The notes beneath the pieces are model-generated. The model searched no databases, was not told the origin of the DNA, and saw only the letters and a program-made list of their open reading frames with translations. The position numbers and the translations under genes are program-made. This document shows positions 21,208-30,475 of a stretch of 44,899 nucleotides of DNA, in pieces. Source of the DNA: Puniceicoccaceae bacterium (GTDB taxonomy: Bacteria; Verrucomicrobiota; Verrucomicrobiia; Opitutales; Coraliomargaritaceae); assembly GCA_003331195.1 (NCBI GenBank), contig QOOZ01000007.1:1-44899 (forward strand), in the 5' to 3' direction. Every line of letters begins with the position of its first letter. Positions within the stretch are counted from its first letter, which is position 1.

Positions 21208-24200
21208 ATGAGCAACGAAGTAGCACGTGACGTCCTAGGCTATGAAGCCACTAAGCAATTTGACCGTGTCGGCATTACTGTCGCCGCGCCTGAAGCCATT
21301 CGCGAATGGTCTCGTGGTGAAGTCAAAAATCCCGAAACGATCAACTATCGCACATTTAAGCCGGAACCGGGCGGCCTTTTTTGCCAGCGTATCTTCGGTC
21401 CAGTTCGCGATTACGAATGTGCCTGTGGTAAATACAAGCGGATCAAGTACAAGGGCGTGATTTGCGACCGCTGCGGGGTCGAAGTCACCGTTTCGCGCGT
21501 TCGCCGTGATCGTATGGGCCATATCGAACTCGCCGTTCCCGTATCACACATCTGGTTCTTGAAGAGCATGCCTTCCCGTTTGGGTCTCTTGCTCGACATC
21601 ACTGCCCGTAACCTCGAGCGTGTCATCTATTACGAGAACTACTTGGTGATCGATCCAGGTAAAACACCCCTCGAAGAGCGTCAGCTCCTGACCGATCAGG
21701 AGTATATGCAGGCCCAAGACGAGTATGGTGAAGATTCCTTTGTCGCACGCATGGGTGCTGAAGCGGTTCGCGATGCCCTAGCACTGGTCGATCTTGAGTC
21801 AACAGTTGCCGAGCTGCATGAACAAATGCACGCCACGCGCTCTAAGCAGATTAAAAAGAAGATTTCTAAGCGTTTGAAGACAATCCAAGGCTTCATGGAA
21901 TCGGGCACTCGCCCAGAGTGGATGGTGCTTGAGGTACTTCCTGTCATTCCACCAGACCTTCGTCCGCTCGTTCCACTTGAAGGTGGCCGTTTCGCGACTT
22001 CTGATTTGAATGACCTTTACCGTCGTGTTATCAATCGTAACAATCGCCTGAAGAACCTCCTGTCTCTTAAGACTCCGGACGTAATCATTCATAATGAGAA
22101 GCGCATGCTTCAAGAAGCTGTCGATGCCTTATTCGATAACGGTCGTCACGGTCGCGCTGTGACTGGTGCGGGTAACCGCCCGCTTAAATCGCTCTCTGAC
22201 ATGCTCAAGGGAAAGCAAGGTCGCTTCCGTCAGAATTTGCTTGGCAAGCGCGTCGACTACTCTGGTCGTTCCGTTATTGTTTCTGGTCCGTCACTTAAAC
22301 TGAACCAATGCGGTCTGCCCAAGAAGATGGCGCTCGTACTATTTGAGCCATTTATCATTCGCCGACTTAAAGAGCTCGGCTTCGTACACACCGTTCGTGG
22401 CGCACGTAAGATGATCGAAAAACAATCTCCTGAAGTTTGGGACATTCTTGAAGAAGTCACCGAAGGGCACCCCGTTCTCTTGAATCGTGCGCCTACCTTG
22501 CACCGTCTTTCCATTCAGGCCTTCGAGCCTGTCTTGATCGAAGGTGATGCGATTCGCGTGCACCCACTTGTTTGTACAGCTTACAATGCTGACTTCGACG
22601 GGGATCAAATGGCGGTTCACGTGCCTCTCTCACTCGAAGCAGTGATGGAAGCTAAGACCCTGATGATGGCGACACACAATATCTTCTCACCCTCTTCTGG
22701 TAAGCCGATCTTAACGCCTTCGCAGGATATCGTACTAGGTTCCTATTTCCTAACGCTCGACCCTCCTGTCATGCCAGCGGAAGACCAGCGCCTGCCTTTG
22801 GTTGTCGATGCCGACGAGTTGAAGACGGCTGTGGACGATGGCGCACTCAAGGTGCACGATTTTATCAACTTTATTAGCCCAGACTACCAAAAAGAAGGCA
22901 CTGTCTTCGGCAACTCTGAAAAGAAGATTATCCGTACTACAGTTGGTCGTGTGATCTTTAATAGCATTTGGCCGAAAGAGCTTGGATTCATCAACTTCCC
23001 AGTCCCTAAAGGTAAGCTAGGCGATATTATCCTCCAGACCTACAACACCGTAGGTCGTGAGGAGACAGTCATCACACTTGATCGCCTAAAGGATACAGGC
23101 TTTAAGATCGCTACCCGTGCCGGTGTTTCGATCGGTATTGATGACATGATCATTCCGCCGGCTAAGACAGCTATCGTGAAAGCTTCTCGTAAGAAGATTG
23201 ATGAAGTCGAAGGCCAGTATAAGAAAGGTATTATTACCGAGGGTGAACGTTATAATAAGATCATCGATATCTGGACTGGATGCACCGACGACATCGCTAA
23301 GGCTGTGTTCGACGAACTCAAGTCCAACGGTGGCAAAGATTCCGTGAATCCTGTTTACCTGATGATGGATTCCGGTGCACGTGGTAACAAACAGCAGGTC
23401 CGCCAGCTTTGTGGAACTCGTGGTTTGATGGCCAAACCATCTGGTGAAATTATCGAACGCCCGATTCTTTCCTCCTTCCGTGAAGGTCTCTCTGTTCTGG
23501 AATACTTCATCTCTACTCATGGTGCTCGTAAGGGTCTCGCTGATACTGCACTTAAAACCGCGGATGCTGGTTACCTCACGCGTAAGCTCTGTGACGTTGC
23601 TATGGACTGCATCATTGAAGACTTCGATGATGGCAACCGTGATGGCGTCTGGAAGTATGCTATCTACGAAGGTGATGATGAAATCGTTTCTCTTTACGAC
23701 CGTATCGTCGGCCGTTGCTCTTCCAATGACATCAAGAATCCGCTCAACCCTGATGAGTTCCTCATTAAGAACGGTGAACTGATTTCCGAAGAAGCCGCCC
23801 TTAAGATCGAAGACGTGGGCGTCGAGCGCGTTAAAGTCCTCTCTGCACTCACTACACGCAAGAAGGTCGGTATCACCGCACTCGAATACGGCATCAATCC
23901 AGCCTATTCGGCCATGGTTGAACGTGGTTCGTCCGTAGGTATTATCGCCGCTCAGTCGATCGGAGAGCCGGGTACACAGCTAACGATGCGTACTTTCCAT
24001 ATTGGCGGTATTGCGTCGGGTGTTCTTAAGAATCCTGAGATCAAGATCCGCACAGGTGGTAAGGTCGTTTATAAGGGATTGCGCATTGTGCAAACAGCCG
24101 ATGGTGCGAATATTGTTCTGAACAAGACTGGCTCTGTCCTGATCCTTGGCGAAGACGACCGTGAAATTGAAACTTACAAGATTGTAGTAGGTTCTGTTCT

Positions 24201-25452
24201 TACAAAGGGCGACGGCGATTCCATTGAAAAGGGTGAAATCCTCGCTATGTGGGATCCGCACAACATTCCAATTCTCTCTGAGAAGGCAGGTCTTATCGGT
24301 TTCACGGATATGATCCCAGGTGTCACTGTCAAACGTGAGCTCGATGAGTCATCAGGTCGCATCGCTACCGTAGTGATCGAGCACAAAGAAGACTTGAATC
24401 CTGCTGTTAACATCCTCGACGGGTCTGGTAAGACAATTGCAACCTATGCGATCCCAGTTGGCGCTCAGGTTGCAGTTAACGAAGACGACGAAATTGCGCC
24501 CGGCACCATGCTTGCGAAGACACCACGTCAAGCCTCCAAGACGCAGGACATTACTGGTGGTCTTCCTCGAGTTGCTGAGTTATTTGAAGCTCGCCGTCCG
24601 AAGGACGCAGCCGAGATGGCCAAGATCGATGGTATTGTTTCACTCGACGGCACTGTTCGCGGTAAAAAGAAACTCCTTGTCACCGACCCAGAGTCTGGTG
24701 ACGAAGAGGCTCACCTTATTCCACACGGCAAGCACTTAGTCGTGCAAGTTGGCGACCTAGTCCACAAGGGTCAGAATCTGACCGAAGGTGGCGCCGATCC
24801 GCATGAAATCCTCGAAATTCTCGGACCGTCCGCTGTTCAAGACTATCTCATCGCGGAGATTCAAAAGGTCTACCGTCTCCAGGGTGTAGAAATTAATGAC
24901 AAGCACATCGAAGTCATCATCTCGCAAATGCTCAAGAAGGTTCGCATCACCGATCCAGGTGACTCTGACTTCTTTTGGGGCGAGCAAGTAGATCGCTTCA
25001 TGTTCATGTCGGCTAATGACCATATCGAAGAAGCAGGTGGCATGCCTGCTGAAGGCGAACCTGTTCTCCTCGGTATTACCAAGGCGTCGCTTGAAACAGA
25101 GTCCTTTATCTCTGCTGCGTCCTTTCAGGAAACCACACGTGTGCTTACCGACGCCTCTACTTTAGGCAAGGTCGACATGCTTAAGGGTTTCAAGGAAAAC
25201 GTCATTATGGGTCACTTGATTCCAGCTGGTACAGGTCTTCCCGCCTACCGAAACCTACGTATCGACACCCTCGGTGCCGAGATGGAGCAACTCAGTCCCG
25301 AAGAAGCTGCCGAGCGTATCGAAGGTGTGCCATTACCTGCGCCTGAGTTTAATGCCGAAGGATCCACAGAGGAAGCCCCCGTCCCAGAAGCCGACGCAGT
25401 CGAAGAAGGAACGGAGACTACGGAGAATCCTGAAGCTGAAGCGACCAGTTAG
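21208..25452 (+). CDS. rpoC: DNA-directed RNA polymerase subunit beta' (second zinc site missing)
   Basis: A 1414-residue beta' subunit with catalytic NADFDGDQM, the bridge/trigger region around [17 protein letters not shown], and an E. coli-type SI3 insertion inside the trigger loop before [18 protein letters not shown]. The first zinc site is intact (Cys71, Cys73, Cys86, Cys89). The second site is not: positions matching E. coli Cys814, Cys888, Cys895 and Cys898 are Asp808, Thr883, Thr890 and Glu893 in an alignment without gaps. Three other cysteines (795, 801, 837) lie nearby but do not occupy the known ligand positions. The tail ends in an acidic, Pro/Glu/Thr-rich stretch. AAAGAAAG upstream is a weak ribosome-binding site. 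A terminator follows at 25506. Confidence 0.98.
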   Translation: MSNEVARDVLGYEATKQFDRVGITVAAPEAIREWSRGEVKNPETINYRTFKPEPGGLFCQRIFGPVRDYECACGKYKRIKYKGVICDRCGVEVTVSRVRRDRMGHIELAVPVSHIWFLKSMPSRLGLLLDITARNLERVIYYENYLVIDPGKTPLEERQLLTDQEYMQAQDEYGEDSFVARMGAEAVRDALALVDLESTVAELHEQMHATRSKQIKKKISKRLKTIQGFMESGTRPEWMVLEVLPVIPPDLRPLVPLEGGRFATSDLNDLYRRVINRNNRLKNLLSLKTPDVIIHNEKRMLQEAVDALFDNGRHGRAVTGAGNRPLKSLSDMLKGKQGRFRQNLLGKRVDYSGRSVIVSGPSLKLNQCGLPKKMALVLFEPFIIRRLKELGFVHTVRGARKMIEKQSPEVWDILEEVTEGHPVLLNRAPTLHRLSIQAFEPVLIEGDAIRVHPLVCTAYNADFDGDQMAVHVPLSLEAVMEAKTLMMATHNIFSPSSGKPILTPSQDIVLGSYFLTLDPPVMPAEDQRLPLVVDADELKTAVDDGALKVHDFINFISPDYQKEGTVFGNSEKKIIRTTVGRVIFNSIWPKELGFINFPVPKGKLGDIILQTYNTVGREETVITLDRLKDTGFKIATRAGVSIGIDDMIIPPAKTAIVKASRKKIDEVEGQYKKGIITEGERYNKIIDIWTGCTDDIAKAVFDELKSNGGKDSVNPVYLMMDSGARGNKQQVRQLCGTRGLMAKPSGEIIERPILSSFREGLSVLEYFISTHGARKGLADTALKTADAGYLTRKLCDVAMDCIIEDFDDGNRDGVWKYAIYEGDDEIVSLYDRIVGRCSSNDIKNPLNPDEFLIKNGELISEEAALKIEDVGVERVKVLSALTTRKKVGITALEYGINPAYSAMVERGSSVGIIAAQSIGEPGTQLTMRTFHIGGIASGVLKNPEIKIRTGGKVVYKGLRIVQTADGANIVLNKTGSVLILGEDDREIETYKIVVGSVLTKGDGDSIEKGEILAMWDPHNIPILSEKAGLIGFTDMIPGVTVKRELDESSGRIATVVIEHKEDLNPAVNILDGSGKTIATYAIPVGAQVAVNEDDEIAPGTMLAKTPRQASKTQDITGGLPRVAELFEARRPKDAAEMAKIDGIVSLDGTVRGKKKLLVTDPESGDEEAHLIPHGKHLVVQVGDLVHKGQNLTEGGADPHEILEILGPSAVQDYLIAEIQKVYRLQGVEINDKHIEVIISQMLKKVRITDPGDSDFFWGEQVDRFMFMSANDHIEEAGGMPAEGEPVLLGITKASLETESFISAASFQETTRVLTDASTLGKVDMLKGFKENVIMGHLIPAGTGLPAYRNLRIDTLGAEMEQLSPEEAAERIEGVPLPAPEFNAEGSTEEAPVPEADAVEEGTETTENPEAEATS

Positions 25453-25505
25453 TTAAGGTCGAGCTTGTCGAAGTGCATAGTAACGATTAAGAGTCATCTA
25501 AGCAA

Positions 25506-25534
25506 AGAGCCGTTCCGTAAGGAACGGCTCTTTT
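25506..25534 (+). terminator. Rho-independent terminator after rpoC
   Basis: A perfect 10-bp stem, GAGCCGTTCC (25507-25516) with GGAACGGCTC (25521-25530), extended by A-T, has a stable GNRA-type GTAA loop and is followed by TTTT. It closes the tuf-to-rpoC cluster and also separates it from the convergent minus-strand genes. Confidence 0.93.
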
Positions 25535-25628
25535 GGTTCTTAAGTTGTTGTGAATCGCGCTCCTACGTTGCGCCTTTCAATCTTATTTGATGACGCAGTT
25601 TGTTAACTCGTGAGATTGGCTATAAATA

Positions 25629-26165
25629 TTACGGATGATTGTATCTCACGATGTTCGGTATACCATCAATCTCTGAGATGATCGGTTCGCTGCCGCTTCT
25701 TGCTTTAAAGCGTTCGGCAGTGAAGAATTCTTTGAGTAGTCGCTGAGCGTCGCCTGCATGTTGAGTGCGGGTCTTTTTGTAGCTTAAAAAGCCTTCGACT
25801 ATTGGAATCGGACGGATGTCCTCTGAGAGCTTTTGGTCGAGGACTTGAAGGAAACGAATTGCTGCCGCGAAGGTGGATACACCAGGTCCGTAATACCAAC
25901 CACGACCTTTTTCAAAATCTCCTCGAATGTCGGGGTTACCGTTGGGACGGTGATAGGTGGAGAGGACGGCTTCTAGGATGATCGTATGCTTTCCTTTTTC
26001 CTCGATTAAGTGACGAGTCGCTTCAATGCATTCGCCGAACTGAATTGTCTGGGTTTCTCGGGAACCAGAGTAAGTGAGGGCGCACGATGCAGTCTTCGCG
26101 CTGTAGCCCATGTCGATGGCGATGATTGGGTTTCTAGTATTGATGTTTGCAGTGTAACGTTTCAT
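25629..26165 (-). CDS. Unknown protein with RNase H-like (RuvC/DUF429-type) sequence pattern
   Basis: A 178-residue protein I cannot assign to a named family. The start IIAIDMGYSAKTASCAL has the beta-strand-plus-acidic pattern (Asp18) of RNase H-fold proteins. A second strand ends in an acid (IILEAVLS, Glu65), and a late block reads VEGFLSYKK then HAGDAQRLL, with Glu124 and Asp139. This Asp-Glu-Asp order recalls RuvC-like resolvases and DUF429, but that is inference from motif spacing. The central segment (about 71-98) is rich in Gly, Asp and Tyr. No signal peptide or membrane segment is visible. It starts six bases after the histone-deacetylase-like gene and is almost surely in its operon. 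Confidence 0.72.
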   Translation of the reverse strand: MKRYTANINTRNPIIAIDMGYSAKTASCALTYSGSRETQTIQFGECIEATRHLIEEKGKHTIILEAVLSTYHRPNGNPDIRGDFEKGRGWYYGPGVSTFAAAIRFLQVLDQKLSEDIRPIPIVEGFLSYKKTRTQHAGDAQRLLKEFFTAERFKARSGSEPIISEIDGIPNIVRYNHP

Positions 26166-26171
26166 GTTTGA

Positions 26172-27068
26172 TTAAACTGTGAATTGAGCAGCTACGGTAA
26201 AAAGGTCTTCGAAAGCATCGACGGTTCGTTCTATGGGTTTAGCATAACCACCGCCCATGAAGATGACAACAGGGAGATTGTATTGTCGGTGTAATTGGAA
26301 GATTCGTTCGTTGCGTTGGCGTAGTCCAGCCCTAGTCAGGGCGAGTCGACCAAGGGCGTCTTCTTCGAGTGGGTCGACACCAGCTTGAAATAGTATGCAG
26401 TCATAGTTATGGGGTTGAATTTTTTCCAATGTGCGGTCGAGGCAAGCTAAGTAGTCGGCATCCTTGGTCTCGTCCGCGAGGTGGACATCAAGATCGCTTT
26501 GTTGTTTTCGGAAGGGGAAGTTGCTTTCGGCGTGAATTGAACAAGTAAAAATGTTGGGATGTCCTTGGAGGATGGCTGCGGTGCCATCGCCTTGATGTAC
26601 ATCAAGGTCTAGAATGAGGACTTTTTTGATCCTTGCTGCTTTGAGGGCTGCTTGGGCGCAGATGGCGACATCGTTAAAAATACAATAGCCCGAACCGCAG
26701 TTTCGATAAGCGTGGTGGGTGCCGCCAGCCATATTACCAGCGATACTGATATTCGATAAGGCGTGATCGAGTGCGGATAAGCTTCCACCGATAAGACGTA
26801 AGGTGCGCTCGATGATGGCAGGCGTCCAAGGACGCAAACCAATGCGGCGTATGGCAGCAGGCTCTAGTTTACCTTCTATGAATAGGTCGACGTAGTGTTC
26901 GTCGTGTGCCATCACAATCTGCTCGCGCGTAGCGAGCGGCGGACGCTGGATGTGAATGTCCGAGTTCTCTGTTAGTCGCGTTGCTAAAAGCTTATATCGT
27001 TCACGCGGGAAGCGAACTGTTGGGTCGAGGCCTTCGGTGTAGATCGGATCGTAGTAAAGGTTCAGCAT
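26172..27068 (-). CDS. Histone deacetylase superfamily protein, class IV (HDAC11)-like
   Basis: A 298-residue protein from the ATG at 27068, where family similarity starts (MLNLYYDPIY). In-frame ATGs at 27098, 27095 and 27164 would add up to 32 residues. The active site is complete: the His118-His119 dyad in GGTHHAY, zinc ligands Asp156 and His158 in DLDVHQGDGTA, a third acidic ligand in QAGVDPLEEDALGRL, and GGGY near the end. The pattern with GYCIFNDVAI, SIHAESNFPFRK and DLDVHL matches class IV enzymes. Bacterial members deacetylate small molecules, polyamines or protein lysines, and some class IV members act on fatty-acyl groups; the substrate here is unknown. It is cytosolic and sits directly before the RNase H-like gene. 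Confidence 0.92.
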   Translation of the reverse strand: MLNLYYDPIYTEGLDPTVRFPRERYKLLATRLTENSDIHIQRPPLATREQIVMAHDEHYVDLFIEGKLEPAAIRRIGLRPWTPAIIERTLRLIGGSLSALDHALSNISIAGNMAGGTHHAYRNCGSGYCIFNDVAICAQAALKAARIKKVLILDLDVHQGDGTAAILQGHPNIFTCSIHAESNFPFRKQQSDLDVHLADETKDADYLACLDRTLEKIQPHNYDCILFQAGVDPLEEDALGRLALTRAGLRQRNERIFQLHRQYNLPVVIFMGGGYAKPIERTVDAFEDLFTVAAQFTV

Positions 27069-27349
27069 GCGGATTTTTCTATCTTTAGTTAGCATCATGA
27101 TGACGGATGGTTCAAGCGATTGCCTACGTTTTGGGGAAGGGTATGGGGTGGAATAGATTCGCAAGTATATAAGCTACAGAACTTTGAAGAGTTCATCCTA
27201 TATAATTTCGCCTTGAGGGACGCGTTCTTGCATATCGCTAAGCTTGATGCTCTATGACTGAGCGCGCTGCCTGAATCCTTCAGTGTGGTAGGTGACTGCT
27301 CGATCGCTTCGGCCTTGCTGTTAACTTTGGATGTCTATCGATTACATGT
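27069..27349. other. Intergenic region between divergent HDAC-like and GIY-YIG genes
   Basis: About 280 bases that must hold two divergent promoters (part could be coding if the HDAC-like gene starts further upstream). A perfect TATAAT lies at 27201-27206 on the plus strand, but no good -35 is found at normal spacing. I see no repeat or RNA gene. Confidence 0.4.
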
Positions 27350-27625
27350 ATGAGTAGTTACTCTCAGAGTGGAACATGGTCCGTCTATATCATTCGCTGC
27401 GCAGATAGCACTTTGTATACGGGAATATCGACTAATGTGACTCGCCGCTTCGTGGAACATACTAGTAGCAGTCCCAGGTCGGCCAAGTATTTACGAGGGC
27501 GCGCGCCGCTTGAGTTGATCTATGCGAAAGAGATTGGCACACAATCCGAGGCGACGATCGAAGAGCGACGAATTAAAGCACTGACCAAGGCTCAAAAGTT
27601 GAATTTAGTTGCTGGGTTATCTTGA
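27350..27625 (+). CDS. GIY-YIG domain protein (UPF0213/YhbQ-like)
   Basis: A 91-residue single-domain GIY-YIG protein: WSVYIIRCADSTLYTGISTNVTRRFVEH contains the paired VYII and YTGI strands, the Arg of the active-site helix and the following His. The catalytic Glu appears in the SEATIEERRIKAL helix. This layout matches the UPF0213/YhbQ group, small proteins reported to have DNA nicking or repair-linked activity in some bacteria, though a precise role is unsettled. It is close to the usual ~90-100 residues. The gene is read alone, with 86 bases before the next one. Confidence 0.93.
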   Translation: MSSYSQSGTWSVYIIRCADSTLYTGISTNVTRRFVEHTSSSPRSAKYLRGRAPLELIYAKEIGTQSEATIEERRIKALTKAQKLNLVAGLS

Positions 27626-27711
27626 TAACATTAGATCTATTTTACCATAAGCATTCTTCTTTTTTCTCCGAGGCTTACCGACAGAGTTGTGATTTTCATG
27701 TTACCCCTTAA

Positions 27712-27981
27712 ATGTTAAACATTTTTAGGCAAATTATCCGCTGGCTCTTTATCTGGCTCTACTTCGTGCTAATCATCTGTCTAGCAGGCGCAGTCATTGG
27801 TGTAATAAGCCATCTGTTGTTTGGACTCATCTTCATGAATGCGCCGGATTATGGATACCAAGCCGCTTTTGGTTTTTCCAATGGTCTCCGCTACGGCGGA
27901 GTTTGGGCGGGTGGTTTTGCCATCGTACTTTGTGTCATGCGCGCGCGTAAGGAATACTTGCAGGCACAGCCTAAATCGTGA
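27712..27981 (+). CDS. Small membrane protein of unknown function
   Basis: An 89-residue hydrophobic protein I do not recognise. The N-terminal half (about residues 8-45) is one long or two closely packed membrane segments (LFIWLYFVLIICLAGAVIGV and LLFGLIFM). A Gly-rich loop follows (GYQAAFGFSNGLRYGG), then a further hydrophobic stretch and a basic end (MRARKEYLQAQPKS). It ends 13 bases before the next gene, with which it probably forms a pair. The TTAAATG start has no Shine-Dalgarno. Composition and codon use look like its neighbours, so I consider it a real gene. Confidence 0.65.
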   Translation: MLNIFRQIIRWLFIWLYFVLIICLAGAVIGVISHLLFGLIFMNAPDYGYQAAFGFSNGLRYGGVWAGGFAIVLCVMRARKEYLQAQPKS

Positions 27982-27994
27982 CAGTGACGCGCTA

Positions 27995-28558
27995 ATGAAA
28001 AATTCACAGCGAGTTACGGTTTATCTAGTAGGCTTCATCTTGGGGTCACTTTTAGTGTCTATGATCCTTTCACGCAGAGCCTCTAAAGAAGAGGCGACTG
28101 TCGATCCATGGGTGACCCATAATACGAAAGCCATAGCAGGTGGAGCTGAGTCGCTACCGCATAACATGCCCGCTTCGATCCAGAAGGGGCGAATTATCGA
28201 CTTTGGTTATTTACCAGATAAAGAGGTGGCCGAGGAGCGCGTATGGTTGCTCAACTTTGACAAGACTTACCCTTATATTCGTGTCGTTGAGACGATCGCG
28301 ACGGGTGAATTTAGCTTTATGGCAGCAGATCAGATCTCGATCCATTTGGCTGAGGGTGTCGATGTCACCGAGCTGAAACCAATGCTAGATGATCTGGGCT
28401 TACGCCTGCGGATGTTTAACCGTAAGGAGCACCTCGCGGTGATCGGCGTGCTCAATACACAGATCGATGCGGTGCCTGCGACGATAGAAGCGGTTCAGCC
28501 GTGGAGCGATTTGTTTGAATATGCAGAGGCTGATGTGCTACGCTTTCAGGGGCAATGA
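27995..28558 (+). CDS. Membrane-anchored protein resembling a protease propeptide/inhibitor domain
   Basis: A 187-residue protein from the ATG at 27995. Residues 5-25 form one N-terminal membrane segment (TVYLVGFILGSLLVSMIL) followed by RRAS, so it is anchored with the rest in the periplasm. The distal part, roughly residues 105-187, has two alternating strand-helix units, GVDVTELKPMLDDLGLRL and IDAVPATIEAVQPWSDLFEYAE, ending in FEYAEADVLRF. This pattern resembles subtilisin-type prodomains, where VxYAEPD precedes the catalytic domain, but no peptidase follows. The resemblance is by eye and could be coincidental. It follows the small membrane protein gene by 13 bases. An upstream in-frame ATG (27839) overlaps that gene and is rejected. 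Confidence 0.68.
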   Translation: MKNSQRVTVYLVGFILGSLLVSMILSRRASKEEATVDPWVTHNTKAIAGGAESLPHNMPASIQKGRIIDFGYLPDKEVAEERVWLLNFDKTYPYIRVVETIATGEFSFMAADQISIHLAEGVDVTELKPMLDDLGLRLRMFNRKEHLAVIGVLNTQIDAVPATIEAVQPWSDLFEYAEADVLRFQGQ

Positions 28559-28614
28559 TTCAAATTCTAAGGCCATCGCTCTTCAAATGAGTAAGACCTC
28601 AGTTTTCAGTTCGA

Positions 28615-29856
28615 CTAGTTATAAATCCAGAAGCGTTTAGCTTTTTGTTGAAAACTCTTGGCTTGTTGTGCCCACTGTTCGACATAGACATCAACGCGGG
28701 CTTGAGCACCGCGTTGTCTGATTTCGTTCCACCATGCGGTGCTTCCTACGTGCTTGTTAAAAAGTCCGGGATTTTTTGAAGCTGCGAAGGGGTTACTTGA
28801 GGACCATACGGCGGCGAGTTGCATCATGTGAAAACTTAGTTCGGTGGGTCGGGCGCGGTTCCAGTTAGTCACGCTGACGTAGACACCGCTGAGCGGCGCG
28901 CCAGCCGTGCTTTGGGTCTCTACTATGCGGTAGCCCAGCCCGGGAATTCGTTTGGATTCGAGGGCGGCTTTGATCTGCTCTGGGGATTTGCCTTTATAGC
29001 GAAGTAAGCGGAAGGGATAGGGGGTACCGATGCCATGGGAGAAGCCGCCTTCTTGGGCGCCAAGCCCGGTCATAGCGTAGCCGAGTACTGCGGAGAGATC
29101 GGGGATGTAGGGTGAGGTGGGCACCCAGCGGAGCCCCGTTTTAGTCCAAAGCATGTTACGCCGCCAGCCGCGCATGGGTATTACGGTGAGTTTGCCATTT
29201 TTACGAATCTGTTCGGGCGTCTCCATCCAGCCAGGAGTGTGTTTGGCGATGCGAGCGAGCTCGGCGATGGTGAGGCCGTGAACGTAGGGCACATGAAATG
29301 CGCCAACGTAGCTACGCCATTCACGGTCGAGTGGGGGGCCGTCTACTTTAAGGCCGCCGAGTGGGTTAGGCCGATCGAGTATGACTACTTCAACGCCATT
29401 TTCAAAGCAGGCCTCCATCGCGTAACGCATGCAACTGACATAGGTGTAAGAGCGGACACCGACATCTTGAAGGTCGATTACTAGGGCATCGAGCCCCGCG
29501 AGCATCTCGGCAGTGGGCTTTCGATATTTACCGTAGAGTGAGTAAACGGGGAGGCCGGTGCGTGGATCGATCTTATCGACGACAGGGACGTTAGCCTTTT
29601 CGTCGCCATAGATCCCATGTTCTGGGCCGAATAGGGCGACTAGGCTAACATTGGGCGCACGACGGAGGACATCGATACTAGTTTCGCCACGACGGTTGAG
29701 CCCTGCAGGATGCGTGAGTAGGCCGACGTGCTTGCCAGCGATGGAGCGAAAGCCGTTTTGTTCTAACACGTCGATGCCCAGGTAAATTGGATTTGCTTGG
29801 AGTAGAAAAATCGAAAAAAAGAGACTGAGGCAAGATAGGCAGATTTTTTTAATCAT
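28615..29856 (-). CDS. namZ: Exo-beta-N-acetylmuramidase NamZ-like (DUF1343)
   Basis: A 413-residue exported protein with an N-terminal signal peptide (about 1-21, hydrophobic [12 protein letters not shown]) and the DUF1343 blocks in order: [64 protein letters not shown] and a C-terminal domain. Family members (NamZ in Bacillus subtilis) release terminal N-acetylmuramic acid from peptidoglycan fragments, so the role is wall turnover outside the cytoplasm. The glutamate and aspartate motifs of the N-terminal domain are intact. Its start overlaps the DUF2062 gene by eight bases, implying translational coupling. Paralogous DUF1343 proteins are common in this phylum, so the sugar specificity could differ. 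Confidence 0.92.
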   Translation of the reverse strand: MIKKICLSCLSLFFSIFLLQANPIYLGIDVLEQNGFRSIAGKHVGLLTHPAGLNRRGETSIDVLRRAPNVSLVALFGPEHGIYGDEKANVPVVDKIDPRTGLPVYSLYGKYRKPTAEMLAGLDALVIDLQDVGVRSYTYVSCMRYAMEACFENGVEVVILDRPNPLGGLKVDGPPLDREWRSYVGAFHVPYVHGLTIAELARIAKHTPGWMETPEQIRKNGKLTVIPMRGWRRNMLWTKTGLRWVPTSPYIPDLSAVLGYAMTGLGAQEGGFSHGIGTPYPFRLLRYKGKSPEQIKAALESKRIPGLGYRIVETQSTAGAPLSGVYVSVTNWNRARPTELSFHMMQLAAVWSSSNPFAASKNPGLFNKHVGSTAWWNEIRQRGAQARVDVYVEQWAQQAKSFQQKAKRFWIYN

Positions 29857-30475
29857 TGGTAGGGCACTCTTTGTAGAGGAGAGATTGCGTTTTTAATTTA
29901 TGCAATGTTATCTTATGGCGGAGCAAGGCATAGCTAGCAGCAGTGCGATTCGCGACTATACGGTAGGTAAAACTGGCAATAAGACCGAAGAAAATACCCA
30001 TTACAATCGCAGCAAGGCTAGTGACACTGAATGTGGCAGCTAAGTTATCGAGTAAAAGGCGCACTTCTTCTCGATTGAGTGGGTCGACGCGTAGTCCGAT
30101 AACACTGAGTATCATCTGTCCTATTTGATAATCGGCAAACCAGATCGGTAGTATTGTTAATGGATTTGAGACGACTTGCAGCCCAACTAGAATCGGTAGA
30201 TTGGCGCGAAGTAAGAGAGCCAGTAGGAATGCGGAAGGGATTTGTATGCCATAGAGCGGCATGAGAGTAAGAATACTCCCCGCGTAAATTGCAGGCACCG
30301 CATTTTCTACCCGAAAACTCCAGATGTAGGTCCGCTTGCGGGCAGCCTCTGCAAAAAATCTAAGAATGGGATAGCTATGTATGTTCGTGCGCCGAGGGAG
30401 TGGGCGCAGCCATTTCTTGACCCTACGGATGCGGCGCCACATAGTCTGATTGAGCTCTGATTCCTCAACCGTCAT
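29849..30475 (-). CDS. DUF2062 membrane protein
   Basis: A 208-residue protein with an N-terminal basic region and a DUF2062 domain with several membrane segments. [32 protein letters not shown] and the [19 protein letters not shown] block are the family hallmarks; a further hydrophobic helix near residue 155 ([17 protein letters not shown]) completes it. DUF2062 proteins are inner-membrane proteins of unknown function, sometimes fused to glycosyltransferases. It overlaps the upstream glycerate kinase gene by 11 bases and the downstream namZ gene by eight bases, so the three form a tight operon. Nothing in the sequence gives the substrate. Confidence 0.88.
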   Translation of the reverse strand: MTVEESELNQTMWRRIRRVKKWLRPLPRRTNIHSYPILRFFAEAARKRTYIWSFRVENAVPAIYAGSILTLMPLYGIQIPSAFLLALLLRANLPILVGLQVVSNPLTILPIWFADYQIGQMILSVIGLRVDPLNREEVRLLLDNLAATFSVTSLAAIVMGIFFGLIASFTYRIVANRTAASYALLRHKITLHKLKTQSLLYKECPTND

